DNA of 64,000 nucleotides from Burkholderia sp. 9120. GTDB lineage: Bacteria > Pseudomonadota > Gammaproteobacteria > Burkholderiales > Burkholderiaceae. Below are positions 1 through 8,621 of the stretch, one piece after another (positions within the stretch are counted from its first letter, which is position 1; every line of letters starts with the position of its first letter). The position numbers and the translations under genes are program-made. Under the pieces are notes generated by a model, which saw only the letters and a program-made list of their open reading frames with translations, was not told the origin of the DNA and did no database searches. The DNA is taken from positions 1,798,001 to 1,862,000 of the forward strand of contig NZ_JQNA01000002.1 of NCBI RefSeq assembly GCF_000745015.1, given 5' to 3'.

Positions 1-1
1 A

Positions 2-1840
2 CTCGACGCGAAATCGCGCACGTTACTGCTGATTTCAAAGGGCGCAAAGTTGGTGCAGCCCATTACAGCGGACAGTTCTCTCGGCGCTGGTGTCGCGGTC
101 AAGGCGACAGCTGATTCACCGGACAGCGGGCCATGGTGCAAGGTTCAAAAGGTCGATGCAGCAGGGCACCCTCTCAGTGGTCAGGCTGCGCTTTGGATCG
201 TGCGGACCGACCTGCAAGGCTCGGGTGATCGTCAGGCATGGAGTCACTTTCCGCTCAGTGTAAATTCGGCAAGTGGGCCGGCCGCAGCCTGGACGCGTGT
301 AGTGGCAACGGGATCAGGCCAGCACTGTTCCGAAGCAGAAGGCAAGACGTGGTACACAGTGAGCATCGCAGATGAAAATAACGCGCAAGTCAACGGCTGG
401 GTCTGCGATCACGGGCATCCGCTAGTCGAACTGAAAACTCCGTGGGACTGGCCAGGGTTCGACATGGTAAATCTTGGCACGTCGGTGTCGGACATGTTCC
501 AGCGTGCACTGTTTGTCGCCGATACCGGAACACCGGATGAAATCGCGAGTTTTGAGGATTCGTTCAACACCGCCCGCTCGGACGAAACCATCCGGAAGCT
601 CGAAGACGCGATCGACGGGCAGGGACAGCACGATGGCAAGATCACCTCGCGGGAACTGCAACTGGCGCTTGGTAAGCCGTGGCTCGCAGATCGCATCGAT
701 CACCTGATCGTTCGGTACGAGAGTGAATGGGGCGGCGAGATGAGCAAGTGGGATGCGCTGGACTCGCATATGCATGCGGGGTTACCTGTATGGCAGGCGG
801 AGAAGACGCGGATTGATGCGCTTCGATATTGGTCAGGCATCACCGGAGTAACAGGATGGCCATCGAGCGCGAATGTCTACCATGTGCACCCTCTGGGCAT
901 CGTGGGCAATTTCTTTGATCCCGACGCTTGTGCTTGCGGCTGCTGCGTGGAAGTCACGGGAACACGCTTCAAGAAGGATGCAAATACGTTCTGGTACGGG
1001 CCACAGCATTCGGGTTCGATTCAGTTGGGTACCTGTCCGGCTTTGGCGACGATGCGGGCCAACGGGACATTAAGCGAGATCGAAGAAAAGATTCTGCGCG
1101 CCATGTCTCAGAATGAAGGCAAGGTCGATACGGTCCAGGCGATCGACAAGGCAATTATCAGCGCCGGAGCAATGCAGAAGACCATTCGGGGCGCGGAAAG
1201 CCGGGGCGAGTTAGCCACTCAGATCGCCTCTTTTCGAGACGCGCATCCAGCCGATTACCAACGGTATTTTTCCAATTGCGGATGGACCGTCACCGGTTCC
1301 GGCGGCGATGCGGCTCTGGGGTATGCGGATTCGACATTTACTAATGGCGTTCGGATCACCGGCGACGAGCTTTTCACTGCGCTTCGGCGCGACTGTTCGA
1401 TCGACACCTTTGGCAAGCCGGTCAAATGTCCACCAGTCGCATCGATGGCTCATGCCGTATCGTCGCCGCTATATCAGGAGTTGCAGGTCAAGGATTTCGT
1501 CGATCGTCTCAATCATGCTATTGGCAAGACTCCCAGTGGCTATGATTACGAGATCAAGGACTATTTGCAGTCGCCGCTCGGCCGCGCGACCGTCTTGGAT
1601 CAGGACGTCAATGCGCCGGGTGCGACGGCCAACAGTATGAAAGCTTCGCTAGATCATTTTTTTCAACATAATCCGCATGTTTCTCGCAATCCCACTGAGT
1701 GGGGGGCGAACAGGGCAGCGTACGAAACCAGCATTCTGCAAGACTACGGCCCATCGCGTTATATGGCACAAGTGAATGGCGTGTCGGTCGCGCCGCAGCG
1801 TTACGCTCATCTCGCTCAAATCCTGGGAATGCCATCTTGA
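2..1840 (+). CDS. T6SS cargo/effector-like protein, 5' end outside window
   Basis: The frame is open back to the first base, so the gene begins upstream of the window; an internal TTG at 50 would be a poor start. At least 612 residues are visible. Residues ~105-145 from that TTG form an SH3-like stretch with GWVCDHGHPLVE followed by SPWAWPGF-like KTPWDWPGFDMVNL, and further on there is an EF-hand-like DGKITSRELQ and YHVHPLGIVGNF. From memory, these elements recur in large T6SS cargo proteins encoded beside VgrG/PAAR genes. No catalytic motif can be assigned. The next gene overlaps it by 4 bases and a PAAR gene follows, so export or toxin function is inferred mainly from context. It could be an adaptor rather than a toxin. 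Confidence 0.6.
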   Translation, partial: LDAKSRTLLLISKGAKLVQPITADSSLGAGVAVKATADSPDSGPWCKVQKVDAAGHPLSGQAALWIVRTDLQGSGDRQAWSHFPLSVNSASGPAAAWTRVVATGSGQHCSEAEGKTWYTVSIADENNAQVNGWVCDHGHPLVELKTPWDWPGFDMVNLGTSVSDMFQRALFVADTGTPDEIASFEDSFNTARSDETIRKLEDAIDGQGQHDGKITSRELQLALGKPWLADRIDHLIVRYESEWGGEMSKWDALDSHMHAGLPVWQAEKTRIDALRYWSGITGVTGWPSSANVYHVHPLGIVGNFFDPDACACGCCVEVTGTRFKKDANTFWYGPQHSGSIQLGTCPALATMRANGTLSEIEEKILRAMSQNEGKVDTVQAIDKAIISAGAMQKTIRGAESRGELATQIASFRDAHPADYQRYFSNCGWTVTGSGGDAALGYADSTFTNGVRITGDELFTALRRDCSIDTFGKPVKCPPVASMAHAVSSPLYQELQVKDFVDRLNHAIGKTPSGYDYEIKDYLQSPLGRATVLDQDVNAPGATANSMKASLDHFFQHNPHVSRNPTEWGANRAAYETSILQDYGPSRYMAQVNGVSVAPQRYAHLAQILGMPS

Positions 1841-2889
1841 AAAATGTAACCTCCAAATTTACGACGGCAAGAGTTACGCCGGTTCGAATTGGCTCGCCTC
1901 GCACGCAAGCTTCTCGTATCGGCGCGGTGATCGCGACGGCGTTGCTGCTGACCTGCGGTGCTGTTGCGCCCGCACTTTCTGCCGCGCCGTCGTCCACGTT
2001 TCGGTTCGCTTTACCGGGCGGGGCGGCAATTCTTTATGGCAAGGCTTCAAACCCTCAAGCGCCATTGTCTCAACGTGCATGGCAACAAGCCATATTCCAA
2101 TTCCCGAACGGCGCGACGTTCAGCCTACTTCCACGAGCTGGCGAGCAGGGAGCGGGCGGTACACAAATGGAGCCGCCGAGCGACAGCAATATCTCGCCAT
2201 CCGGTGGATACGTTGTCATCGGGCGAATCGAGTCGGGATCGGTATCGTCGGGGCCAGGACAGGCGGAGGCCGACGCGAGCCGCGAATACTGTTCCGCCAT
2301 TGAGATTCGCACGGGATGTATCACTGCTGATCAAACGGGTGAGATATGCGGTGCTGGCTGGCAGGCTGGGCAGCGCGCTCAGTGGGGAACGAACGATCAG
2401 ACGAACTTGATGCTGACGAGCGACCGTCCGTCGGCAAACCGGTTGCTGCACTTTATCAGCGCGGGTCAACCATCACGGGCATTAGTCGACAACGATTCGG
2501 GTGCCGACAATCTCTTGCGTTGCGATCCACCGTCGTCGGCCAATCGTGCGGCGTATCTGAAAATTGCGACTGCTCTGCACGCGGCAGGTGCGCACAACGA
2601 TGCGCAATTGATCAACGCCGCGCTGTCAAAGGCGGACGGCGGGACCGTGGGTACGCCAACGCGGACAGCCGTGGAAACCGAGCATCGCGCGACCGTATCG
2701 GCGCAAAAAGCGTCGCTTTATACGGCGCCCGATGATGCCCACCTGAGCGCAGCCTACCTTGTTCAGAACGATGCGGTGACGATATTGAAGCAGTCGCCGC
2801 CCAACTGGGCATATGTTGATTACGTCAACGGTTCGGGCAAGCATCTGCTTCGATGGATCAAAGCCGATCAACTGGCGATCAAGCGGTGA
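1837..2889 (+). CDS. Exported protein with C-terminal SH3-like domain, T6SS locus
   Basis: A TTG at 1837 overlaps the TGA of the preceding gene (TTGA), which suggests translational coupling; no better start lies nearby. The 350-residue product begins with basic residues, then a hydrophobic run (VIATALLLTCGAVAPALSA) that looks like a Sec signal peptide cleaved after ALSA. The last ~60 residues (KASLYTAPDDAHLSAAYLVQ, then WAYVDYVNGSGKHLLRWIK) resemble bacterial SH3 domains that bind cell-wall peptides. Its place between an effector-like gene and a PAAR gene suggests a periplasmic immunity or accessory protein. That role is inference; only the exported SH3 architecture is visible. Confidence 0.55.
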   Translation: MKNVTSKFTTARVTPVRIGSPRTQASRIGAVIATALLLTCGAVAPALSAAPSSTFRFALPGGAAILYGKASNPQAPLSQRAWQQAIFQFPNGATFSLLPRAGEQGAGGTQMEPPSDSNISPSGGYVVIGRIESGSVSSGPGQAEADASREYCSAIEIRTGCITADQTGEICGAGWQAGQRAQWGTNDQTNLMLTSDRPSANRLLHFISAGQPSRALVDNDSGADNLLRCDPPSSANRAAYLKIATALHAAGAHNDAQLINAALSKADGGTVGTPTRTAVETEHRATVSAQKASLYTAPDDAHLSAAYLVQNDAVTILKQSPPNWAYVDYVNGSGKHLLRWIKADQLAIKR

Positions 2890-3018
2890 TGTGATCCGCT
2901 CCTCGAACTTGACGGCAACGTGGCTCATCAATTTTTTCGCGAGCTTGTTGTGTTGGTCACTGTCCGTTGCGCCGCTTGCTGTCAAAACCTTCAGGCAACG
3001 CCAGCGAAAAAATCATCC

Positions 3019-3306
3019 ATGAAACGGTATCTGATTCTAAACGGCGACAAGACGACAGCTAATGGGACGGTCCAAGCTACGGCAACCACGATTCAACTGG
3101 GCGGCCGGGATGTCGCACACGAAGATGATAGCGTGTCCTGTCCGGGCTGCAACACGACAGGTAAAATCCAGTGCGACGGCCCTCGCCAGATGATGACCGC
3201 GCCTGATGGAAGACATGCCGCTCTCAGCGATGATCTGTGCATCTGCGGGTGCCATCCGCCGCCGAGGTTGATTGCCTCGCAGAACATGATGTCTACCGAC
3301 GCATAG
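3019..3306 (+). CDS. PAAR-domain protein (T6SS spike tip)
   Basis: This 95-residue protein starts at MKRYLILNGDKTTANG and has the compact PAAR layout: an early GDKT, repeated glycine/valine beta-turns and a metal-site region with several Cys and His (SCPGCNTTGK, then DLCICGCHPPP). PAAR proteins sharpen the VgrG trimer of the type VI secretion system and often carry cargo. The open frame continues upstream to 2920, but that part overlaps non-coding-looking sequence and lacks the fold, so the ATG at 3019 is preferred. It is the third gene of the effector/SH3/PAAR set. No VgrG is in view and probably lies left of the window. Confidence 0.75.
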   Translation: MKRYLILNGDKTTANGTVQATATTIQLGGRDVAHEDDSVSCPGCNTTGKIQCDGPRQMMTAPDGRHAALSDDLCICGCHPPPRLIASQNMMSTDA

Positions 3307-3340
3307 TGTGTTACAGAAAGCCGAAAGTCGAGAGGGCCCC

Positions 3341-3364
3341 GTTTTCAATCTCAAAATTGAAAAC
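3341..3364. terminator. Perfect 9-bp inverted repeat after PAAR gene
   Basis: GTTTTCAAT at 3341-3349 and ATTGAAAAC at 3356-3364 pair perfectly around a 6-base loop, 35 bases after the PAAR stop codon. No clean T-run follows, so it may be a weak terminator or a protein-binding palindrome. Confidence 0.4.
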
Positions 3365-3750
3365 CACCATGTTGGCCAGTTGTTCGCGGTGCAAGCTCTC
3401 TTGACGTCAAAGGAAAAATGGCATCGCCTACAAAACATCGATGCTCGCGTGGTGGCGTCATACGTCGTTTTGCCGCTCCCGCGCTAGCCGGGCACGATGG
3501 CCAACACTGTCGGATCAATACGCAAAGGGCTATCTGAATACTCCGGGCCGAGCCGACTCGCATATACCCATCGCAATTAACCACGAGCGAGGAATACGCA
3601 AGCTCGACTGTAGTATGCCAATGCCGCCATGCTAGGTGCGGGTCTTTCGTGACCCACATCGTTCATTCAAACGGCATGCTTGCCGATCCGCTTGTCTACT
3701 TCACCCAAAAAGCCATAGTGCGCGCTGTTGTTTTCGGCTTACCTATTTGT

Positions 3751-4201
3751 CCAGTCGGGGTCTCTAACCCCGACTGGTTACATGGTTTACGGTATTCCTT
3801 GGCAAAGAATCCCGGGATGGGCTCCTCGCCCTTCCCGGTTAATAGAGTTCATATCCACCTACGGCTGATCGCCTACGGTTCCTATAAACTCTAGGAATAC
3901 TGCTGGGGAGGGGGTGTAAAGCCCCTCCCCAGTGAAAGGGGGAGAGTTTATATTCGCCTTACGGCTTCTATAAACTCTTTAATAGATCGCTTCGCTTCGC
4001 TCGCTCAGGGGGGTGAACCTCTCAACCACTCCGTAGGTTCTCCTTCTCTCCATGAAAATTTGGGAGAAAGAGAGCGTGATGCGAGAGCATCACTACCTAT
4101 AGGATATCTGCAAGCACAATAAATTTTGCACTTCGAATACAGATTGCTTCTGCGCAAACTATCGGGTGCGAGCACCCTATCGTCTGAGCAGAAGCAATCT
4201 G
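3751..4201. other. Hairpin-rich non-coding block
   Basis: No convincing gene lies between 3307 and 4887. The centre holds a run of strong inverted repeats: an 11-bp stem at 3751-3761/3767-3777 (CCAGTCGGGGT), an imperfect GC-rich hairpin near 3811-3838, an AGAGTT(T/C)ATA...TATAAACTCT stem around 3845-3893 and again at 3946-3979, an 11-bp stem at 3903-3913/3922-3932 (CTGGGGAGGGG), a 7-bp stem at 4076-4082/4087-4093 (GTGATGC) and a 14-bp stem at 4140-4153/4188-4201 that encloses a nested GGGTGC/GCACCC hairpin. The block is more AT-rich than its surroundings between stems. It could be a structured RNA or a single-strand replication or packaging region of the adjacent element. The remaining sequence, 3307-3740 and 4202-4887, shows nothing else I can name. 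Confidence 0.55.
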
Positions 4202-4887
4202 TTGTTTGCCAGAACAATCTTCCAGAGCAAATGTATGGCATTGCTCACGTAAAGGCGTTCCTAAGCGATTTACCCAATTTTCTTCCAGAGAGATTGGGGT
4301 GCCAAGAATGATTGTGCGCGCGCCGCGAATTTGTGTGCCAAATATCCTTACCCAAGAAACTGATGCTGCCTACCCTCGCTACATCCTGCGGCGACCATCT
4401 CGCCCGAGACCGTTGTACACGCAATGATTCACTGCGCCGCTACGTCATGAAAAAATATGTGCTGAACACAATCTATGGTGAATGATTGAAACTCCTTCGC
4501 CGGCTTGCACTGTGCGGTCCAGCAGGTACATGCCGACTCAATCGCCGCGTTGTCTCCCTGTTCCACAGAGTTCAAATTGTGATCCTCGTTTGCACGAACT
4601 GAATCGTCATGAATACGTTTCTCCTTCGCTGCGATTGGCCGTGCTGCGGCCCGATGAGTTGCACTATAACCTCGACGAAGCGTCGAGAAAAGCACTCAAA
4701 CAGCGTCAATCTTTTCGATGCATGTCGGTCAATATCGATCGATAGCAGCTTGTTGGCGAGATACAACGCTGTGCTCCCAGAAGCCACTCGACCCACACAT
4801 GCCAAGGTGGGTAACTTGCCCGAACGGGACGAACGACTGGTCGTCTGAGGCGGCCCTTCAGAGGGTTCCATAGCGCACATCCTTGCC

Positions 4888-5214
4888 CTAGGTGACGGCG
4901 GGTAGAACTGCTCCGCAATGAGCACACGTCACATAGTTCCCATTCTTCGCAAGTGCATCGCGCTCTTCAGTTAGAAGCGCCTTGAATCCGCCCAACGACA
5001 ACTTGAGACCACCGCGATTGAGCGCTTCCAGGATGCGCTTCTGCGGCACCTTGCGGGCCAGAGCGCGCTCTATCGCCGGATGCGCAGCGTGAAATACAGC
5101 CTCCTTACGTTGCCGCTCGCCCGGCACGAGCGCGTCAAGGCCTGCGATCAGAGCTGATTCATCGATTGGCGCGCGGCCGAGTAGGCGATCCTGAAAATTG
5201 CTATTCAGAGCCAT
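4888..5214 (-). CDS. Small putative DNA-binding protein with C-terminal Cys-x2-Cys
   Basis: The product has 108 residues. Residues ~45-80 (IERALARKVPQKRILEALNRGGLKLSLGGF, given here only as the helix-rich region) have the spacing of the helix-turn-helix seen in small mobilisation or plasmid accessory proteins: a conserved Ala/Leu helix, a turn and an 'S..GF..LL' recognition helix. The C-terminus ends in TCAHCGAVLPAVT, a Cys-x2-Cys that may bind metal. It lies downstream of the replication-like gene on the same strand. Its start at 5214 has GAGG about 10 bases upstream. I do not recognise a specific family; DNA binding is inferred from the helix pattern and context. Confidence 0.5.
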   Translation of the reverse strand: MALNSNFQDRLLGRAPIDESALIAGLDALVPGERQRKEAVFHAAHPAIERALARKVPQKRILEALNRGGLKLSLGGFKALLTEERDALAKNGNYVTCAHCGAVLPAVT

Positions 5215-5406
5215 TTGTACAGTGCCTCGATTGCTTGCACGACCTCCCGCTTATCCATGCGAGGGAGGCTGTTCGGTTGAAGAAAAAAGGCGGGCGACCG
5301 CAAGCGAATCTTCGGTCTTTGTAGCCCGGCCACCCCCCTCGCCCTGCTTGGGCGGGGAACTATCTCTGTATGTGTGAAAAATCGCGTCAACGAGCTCGCA
5401 GAATAT

Positions 5407-6663
5407 TCACATGTCGTCGAACTTCGGGAGGGCAATTGAACGGTGCGGTTCTCCGAAACCTGATTGCGTAGTTGCGCCCGAAGGCGGTTTCGTTCGACGG
5501 GTGCCGACCGATGCCGTTGCCGGCCCGAATTGCATTTCACCCGTCCGAAAGATTTTGCACCCAGGAGGGCGTGGTACCGATACGTATAGATCTTTGGTCG
5601 CCCAAAAGGCTAGTGCTCTCATGAGGTATCGATAGTCGTCCGCATGGTCGTAACGGGATGGATTGCCACTCCATCGACCCGGCATGACATCCCGGCGACA
5701 TTGCCAAATGAAGTAGAACCCGCGCCCCTGGGTGATGACTGTTTCCCAATAGACGCCGATCTGTGTTTCAATTTTCCTCAGTTCTTCATCCTGAGACTCA
5801 TCAAGGAGGAACACGAATCGCAAGTGATAGCCACCGATTCGCGACCACTCGATGCTCCACACGAACCCGACAACCCGCTCGAAGAGCGTCGGCTTTGCTC
5901 GCATATTTGCGATGAGATGATCCCGATCCTTCTGAACCTGCTCAAAATCTACCAGCGCGATGGTCGGTCGTGGTGCTTGATCGTCCATGTCACCAAAGTA
6001 AGCGACCTGATCCTCCTGTGCCAGCGCTCTTATTCCGCTTTGCATCCTGGACAGTTCGTCGTCACTCGGGCTTGCAACGTGATAGTGGAAATCGATAAAC
6101 ACGGGGCGCAGGTGCTTGTACCTGCTGCGTCGTTCCTCGACATAGCGTGCAACCCGCTTCGCGTTGTCCTTGCTGTTGCGCTCCCAGTTCTTCACTTTCG
6201 CTATCACGTCGATCCGCGCACCCTCGTCGCGCATGAAAGCTACAAAGTCGTTGAATACCTCGCCCACAATCTCGTCCGTGAAAGCAGTCGCATTTGCCTG
6301 TAGTGATTCACAGCTGCGGATGCGATGTCGTCGATAACAATCGAAGAACAGACGCAATAACGGCGAATAGATGACGTCTCTCGCGTAGCACTCTATCAAC
6401 GGGTACAAATACCTGAGGAAGAGCGCCAGGCTTGATACGGCAACGGCGCGCTTGCGGCGCGACTCTCGACGTATCTCGAATGGCACGTCCTTGCCGTACA
6501 CGACAGCGTTCATGAAACTGACAAGCTCAGCCAGGTCATCGCTGCGCTCACCGAGAAACCAAACGCATCCGCCTTGACGCCGAGTCGAATTCAACATTCG
6601 ATCGATCTCCATAAAGTATTTGCCCAGAGTTAGATCTCTGCTTGGTTCAACTTTTTTTGCCAT
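5407..6663 (-). CDS. Inovirus Gp2/YagK-YfjJ-family replication-like protein
   Basis: The 418-residue protein starts at the ATG at 6663, 9 bases after AAGGAAG; longer starts lack a ribosome site. The second half carries HYHVASPSDDEL and FVFLLDES, then a tail with YLMRALAFWATKDLYVSV and GCKIFRTGEM. This matches the C-terminal domain of YagK/YfjJ ('inovirus Gp2 family'), in which an aromatic-rich block is followed by a K-D-x-Y/L and an R-x-F-x-x-G ending. Such proteins are found in satellite and cryptic inovirus-like elements and are thought to act in rolling-circle replication. No coat, Zot-like or assembly gene accompanies it, so the element would depend on a helper. Family assignment is fairly firm; replication function is inferred. 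Confidence 0.65.
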   Translation of the reverse strand: MAKKVEPSRDLTLGKYFMEIDRMLNSTRRQGGCVWFLGERSDDLAELVSFMNAVVYGKDVPFEIRRESRRKRAVAVSSLALFLRYLYPLIECYARDVIYSPLLRLFFDCYRRHRIRSCESLQANATAFTDEIVGEVFNDFVAFMRDEGARIDVIAKVKNWERNSKDNAKRVARYVEERRSRYKHLRPVFIDFHYHVASPSDDELSRMQSGIRALAQEDQVAYFGDMDDQAPRPTIALVDFEQVQKDRDHLIANMRAKPTLFERVVGFVWSIEWSRIGGYHLRFVFLLDESQDEELRKIETQIGVYWETVITQGRGFYFIWQCRRDVMPGRWSGNPSRYDHADDYRYLMRALAFWATKDLYVSVPRPPGCKIFRTGEMQFGPATASVGTRRTKPPSGATTQSGFGEPHRSIALPKFDDM

Positions 6664-6907
6664 TTCGCTTCCTTTTTGTATTGTTGGACACCATTGACGC
6701 ATTCACCTCGCGAGCAGCCCGCAGAGCGGACATGCCTCAGCCTCACTGACACCTTGGTGGCACTCAGCCAGCCTGAAGCTTTTTGCTGACCGTCATATGG
6801 CTTGTTGAATCGTGACCGTGACGCTCAAGTTAGTCTTGGACCTCGCGCCAATTCGCTTTCAAGCCGTTCGATCGAAGGTCGTCTCGACCGGCAACAGCGA
6901 CATATCG

Positions 6908-6934
6908 CCCGTAGCGCGCATCGCACGCTACGGG
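6908..6934. terminator. Perfect 9-bp hairpin upstream of the replication gene
   Basis: CCCGTAGCG (6908-6916) pairs with CGCTACGGG (6926-6934) around 9 bases. It lies between the stop of the small gene at 6972 and the start of the replication-like gene (both minus strand). It could attenuate read-through into that gene or mark an origin; no T-run is present. The rest of 6664-6971 holds nothing else I can support. Confidence 0.4.
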
Positions 6935-6971
6935 TATGCACACTGACGTGCACTACCAGGACGCAGTACAG

Positions 6972-7301
6972 CTAGAAGCGCGGCGGCTCCCAGGTATTCG
7001 CTTGCCAGCTAGTTGGTGGAGGATTCAGATGGATGATGGGAGACTTGCCGACAGTCTCAATCCATAGACGTCCAGCGGCGCGAAGCATTTCCAGCGCACA
7101 GGAAAATCGGCGCTGACTGATGCCCATGGCTAACGGCCACGTTTTAAGATCGCTTCTGGCAACAGTTATGTTTCCGGTTTGCGCAGCGTGCAGACGCAAA
7201 CACGATTCCAGGTGGAACGCGTCTATTTGCTCGATCGGGACGTGCGGTGGCGGGGGGGTGGTTGCCCGTCGCGTGCTGGCTGTTCGGACACTCGCGGTCA
7301 T
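6972..7301 (-). CDS. Small protein of unknown function, coupled to the HTH gene
   Basis: The ATG at 7301 overlaps the stop of the preceding HTH gene (ATGA), which decides the start; the upstream frame is the shadow of that gene. The product has 109 residues, with a Pro/Thr-rich N-terminus, then a helical core (HLESCLRLHAAQTGNITVAR) and MGISQRRFSCALEMLRAAGR, which has the look of a winged-helix segment. Its place directly behind an excisionase-like gene and ahead of the replication gene suggests a copy-control or regulatory role. No named family recognised. Confidence 0.5.
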   Translation of the reverse strand: MTASVRTASTRRATTPPPPHVPIEQIDAFHLESCLRLHAAQTGNITVARSDLKTWPLAMGISQRRFSCALEMLRAAGRLWIETVGKSPIIHLNPPPTSWQANTWEPPRF

Positions 7302-7519
7302 TGCGCGCCCCCGTTCAGCAGAGCCCGGATTTCTGCCAGCGGCCATGCGAGGCGCCGGTTCGGGAGACGGCGCGCACGAATTCCGCAATATTGGCCCGTG
7401 AGCGAAAATTGCTTTCGCATCGTCTGCGGCTGGACCATCAGCATTGTTGCCGCTTCTTCGGTCGGCACGTGGGATCGGTCCGGAAGAACCGATGTAGGGG
7501 ATGCGAACTGTTTTGCCAT
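7298..7519 (-). CDS. Excisionase/AlpA-like helix-turn-helix protein
   Basis: A 73-residue basic protein. VPTEEAATMLMVQPQTMRKQ is the classic MerR/AlpA-type 'helix-turn-helix_17' start (x-T-x-E-A-A-x-x-L-x-V-x-x-x-T-x-R-x), followed by a short wing and a NRRLAWPLAEIRALLNG end, as in phage and integrative-element regulators or excisionases. It shares four bases with the next gene. Upstream, 7520-7706 contains short inverted GGTTCGCG/CGCGAA-type repeats and an ACCCGGT/ACCGGGT pair that could be its operators. A role in element maintenance or excision follows from the family and the integrase two genes away. Confidence 0.65.
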   Translation of the reverse strand: MAKQFASPTSVLPDRSHVPTEEAATMLMVQPQTMRKQFSLTGQYCGIRARRLPNRRLAWPLAEIRALLNGGAQ

Positions 7520-7706
7520 GGTTGCTCCAAGTCAATCGCGAAACGAAACACGGTTCGCGTAGCGTGAGGTCGTCTATCGCAATCCATCCGGATCAACACC
7601 AACGACGACTTGGAGCGCACTCTAAAAACCCGGTCGTGGACCGGATTTATAACCGGGATTAAGATCCCTTATATATCAACGACTTCGGCCGGCCCTGACT
7701 GCTGAA

Positions 7707-8558
7707 TCAGGGTTTATGAGGCGGGTTTATGTCTCCGTACCAGTGTTCATTTCTCTCATATTCAAGCCATCGCTCACGCCAAGGCTGCAGCAATTTGCTT
7801 TCACGGAAACGTCGTCCCCAATCGCGGAGATCAATGTCCCTTAGGGGTGTCGCAAGCTGGGCCAGTCGAACGGGGTCCCAGACAGCGGCACCATTCTTAC
7901 CGCGCCGCCCCGGTTGAATGCGGGCATCTTTTGCCCAAGCAGCTTGCGGCAGGTTTTTTGCCCATTCCTGATCATCCCACCCGCCTAGGTTCGCGAATGC
8001 GGCTGCCATATCGGGCGTCCGCAGACCGAGTTTCTTCAGGGACCCATCCGCAGCAACTACCCCTTCCTCGGCTAGCGTGTGGGAAATTCCGCATCTCTTG
8101 AGGAAATCAATGACACTAATCTTGTCGAACCCGACCTTTTGCGCGACATCCAAATTCGACATGTTAAAAAAAACCATATCGGGGAATCGCACACTGACGT
8201 CTTCTTCGCGGCCGACCCACTGACGCCCCTGATATCCATCTACCCACGCAGGAAACACGTCCGCCCACTGCCTTAGCTGTTGCAGCCCATGGTTTTCCGC
8301 CATCTCGGTATGTCTCGCGGTTCCCATGCCCCATCGCTTGTCTAGCCAGCGGGGACGCTCGCCTGGAAGTGCCAGACTGATATGACTTTCCAGATCCTCT
8401 GCTGCCTTTGAGTATCGGTACAGCGCCTCACGGAAAGCGGGAATGAAATTCGGTTCGTCGAGTTCCGCGAATCGGCCGAACACAGGAACGGTGACGCGGC
8501 CGGCTAGCGACGACAATACCTCTTTGAGTGAAACGAAATCGGGAACTTGATTATTCAC
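7707..8558 (-). CDS. Hypothetical cargo protein of the integrative element
   Basis: The 283-residue product starts at MNNQVPDFVSLKEVLSSLAG. It is rich in Trp and charged residues (RWLDKRWGMGTARH, WADVFPAWVDGYQGRQW) with no signal peptide or membrane segment, so it is probably cytosolic. It sits between the HTH gene and the integrase, all on the minus strand, which is the usual place for cargo such as phage-defence or regulatory genes. No family is recognised, and I see no nuclease, ATPase or peptidase motif. Confidence 0.55.
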   Translation of the reverse strand: MNNQVPDFVSLKEVLSSLAGRVTVPVFGRFAELDEPNFIPAFREALYRYSKAAEDLESHISLALPGERPRWLDKRWGMGTARHTEMAENHGLQQLRQWADVFPAWVDGYQGRQWVGREEDVSVRFPDMVFFNMSNLDVAQKVGFDKISVIDFLKRCGISHTLAEEGVVAADGSLKKLGLRTPDMAAAFANLGGWDDQEWAKNLPQAAWAKDARIQPGRRGKNGAAVWDPVRLAQLATPLRDIDLRDWGRRFRESKLLQPWRERWLEYERNEHWYGDINPPHKP

Positions 8559-8621
8559 GGTGAGAAGCCGGATAAATTGAAAAGTAGTCGGGGCCAGTGG
8601 CCGACCAATGCAGATAGTTAA

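Noticed and set aside
3741..4201. Hairpin block considered as a CRISPR array
   Set aside because: The repeated arms are inverted, not direct repeats of constant length, spacers are irregular and no cas gene is near.
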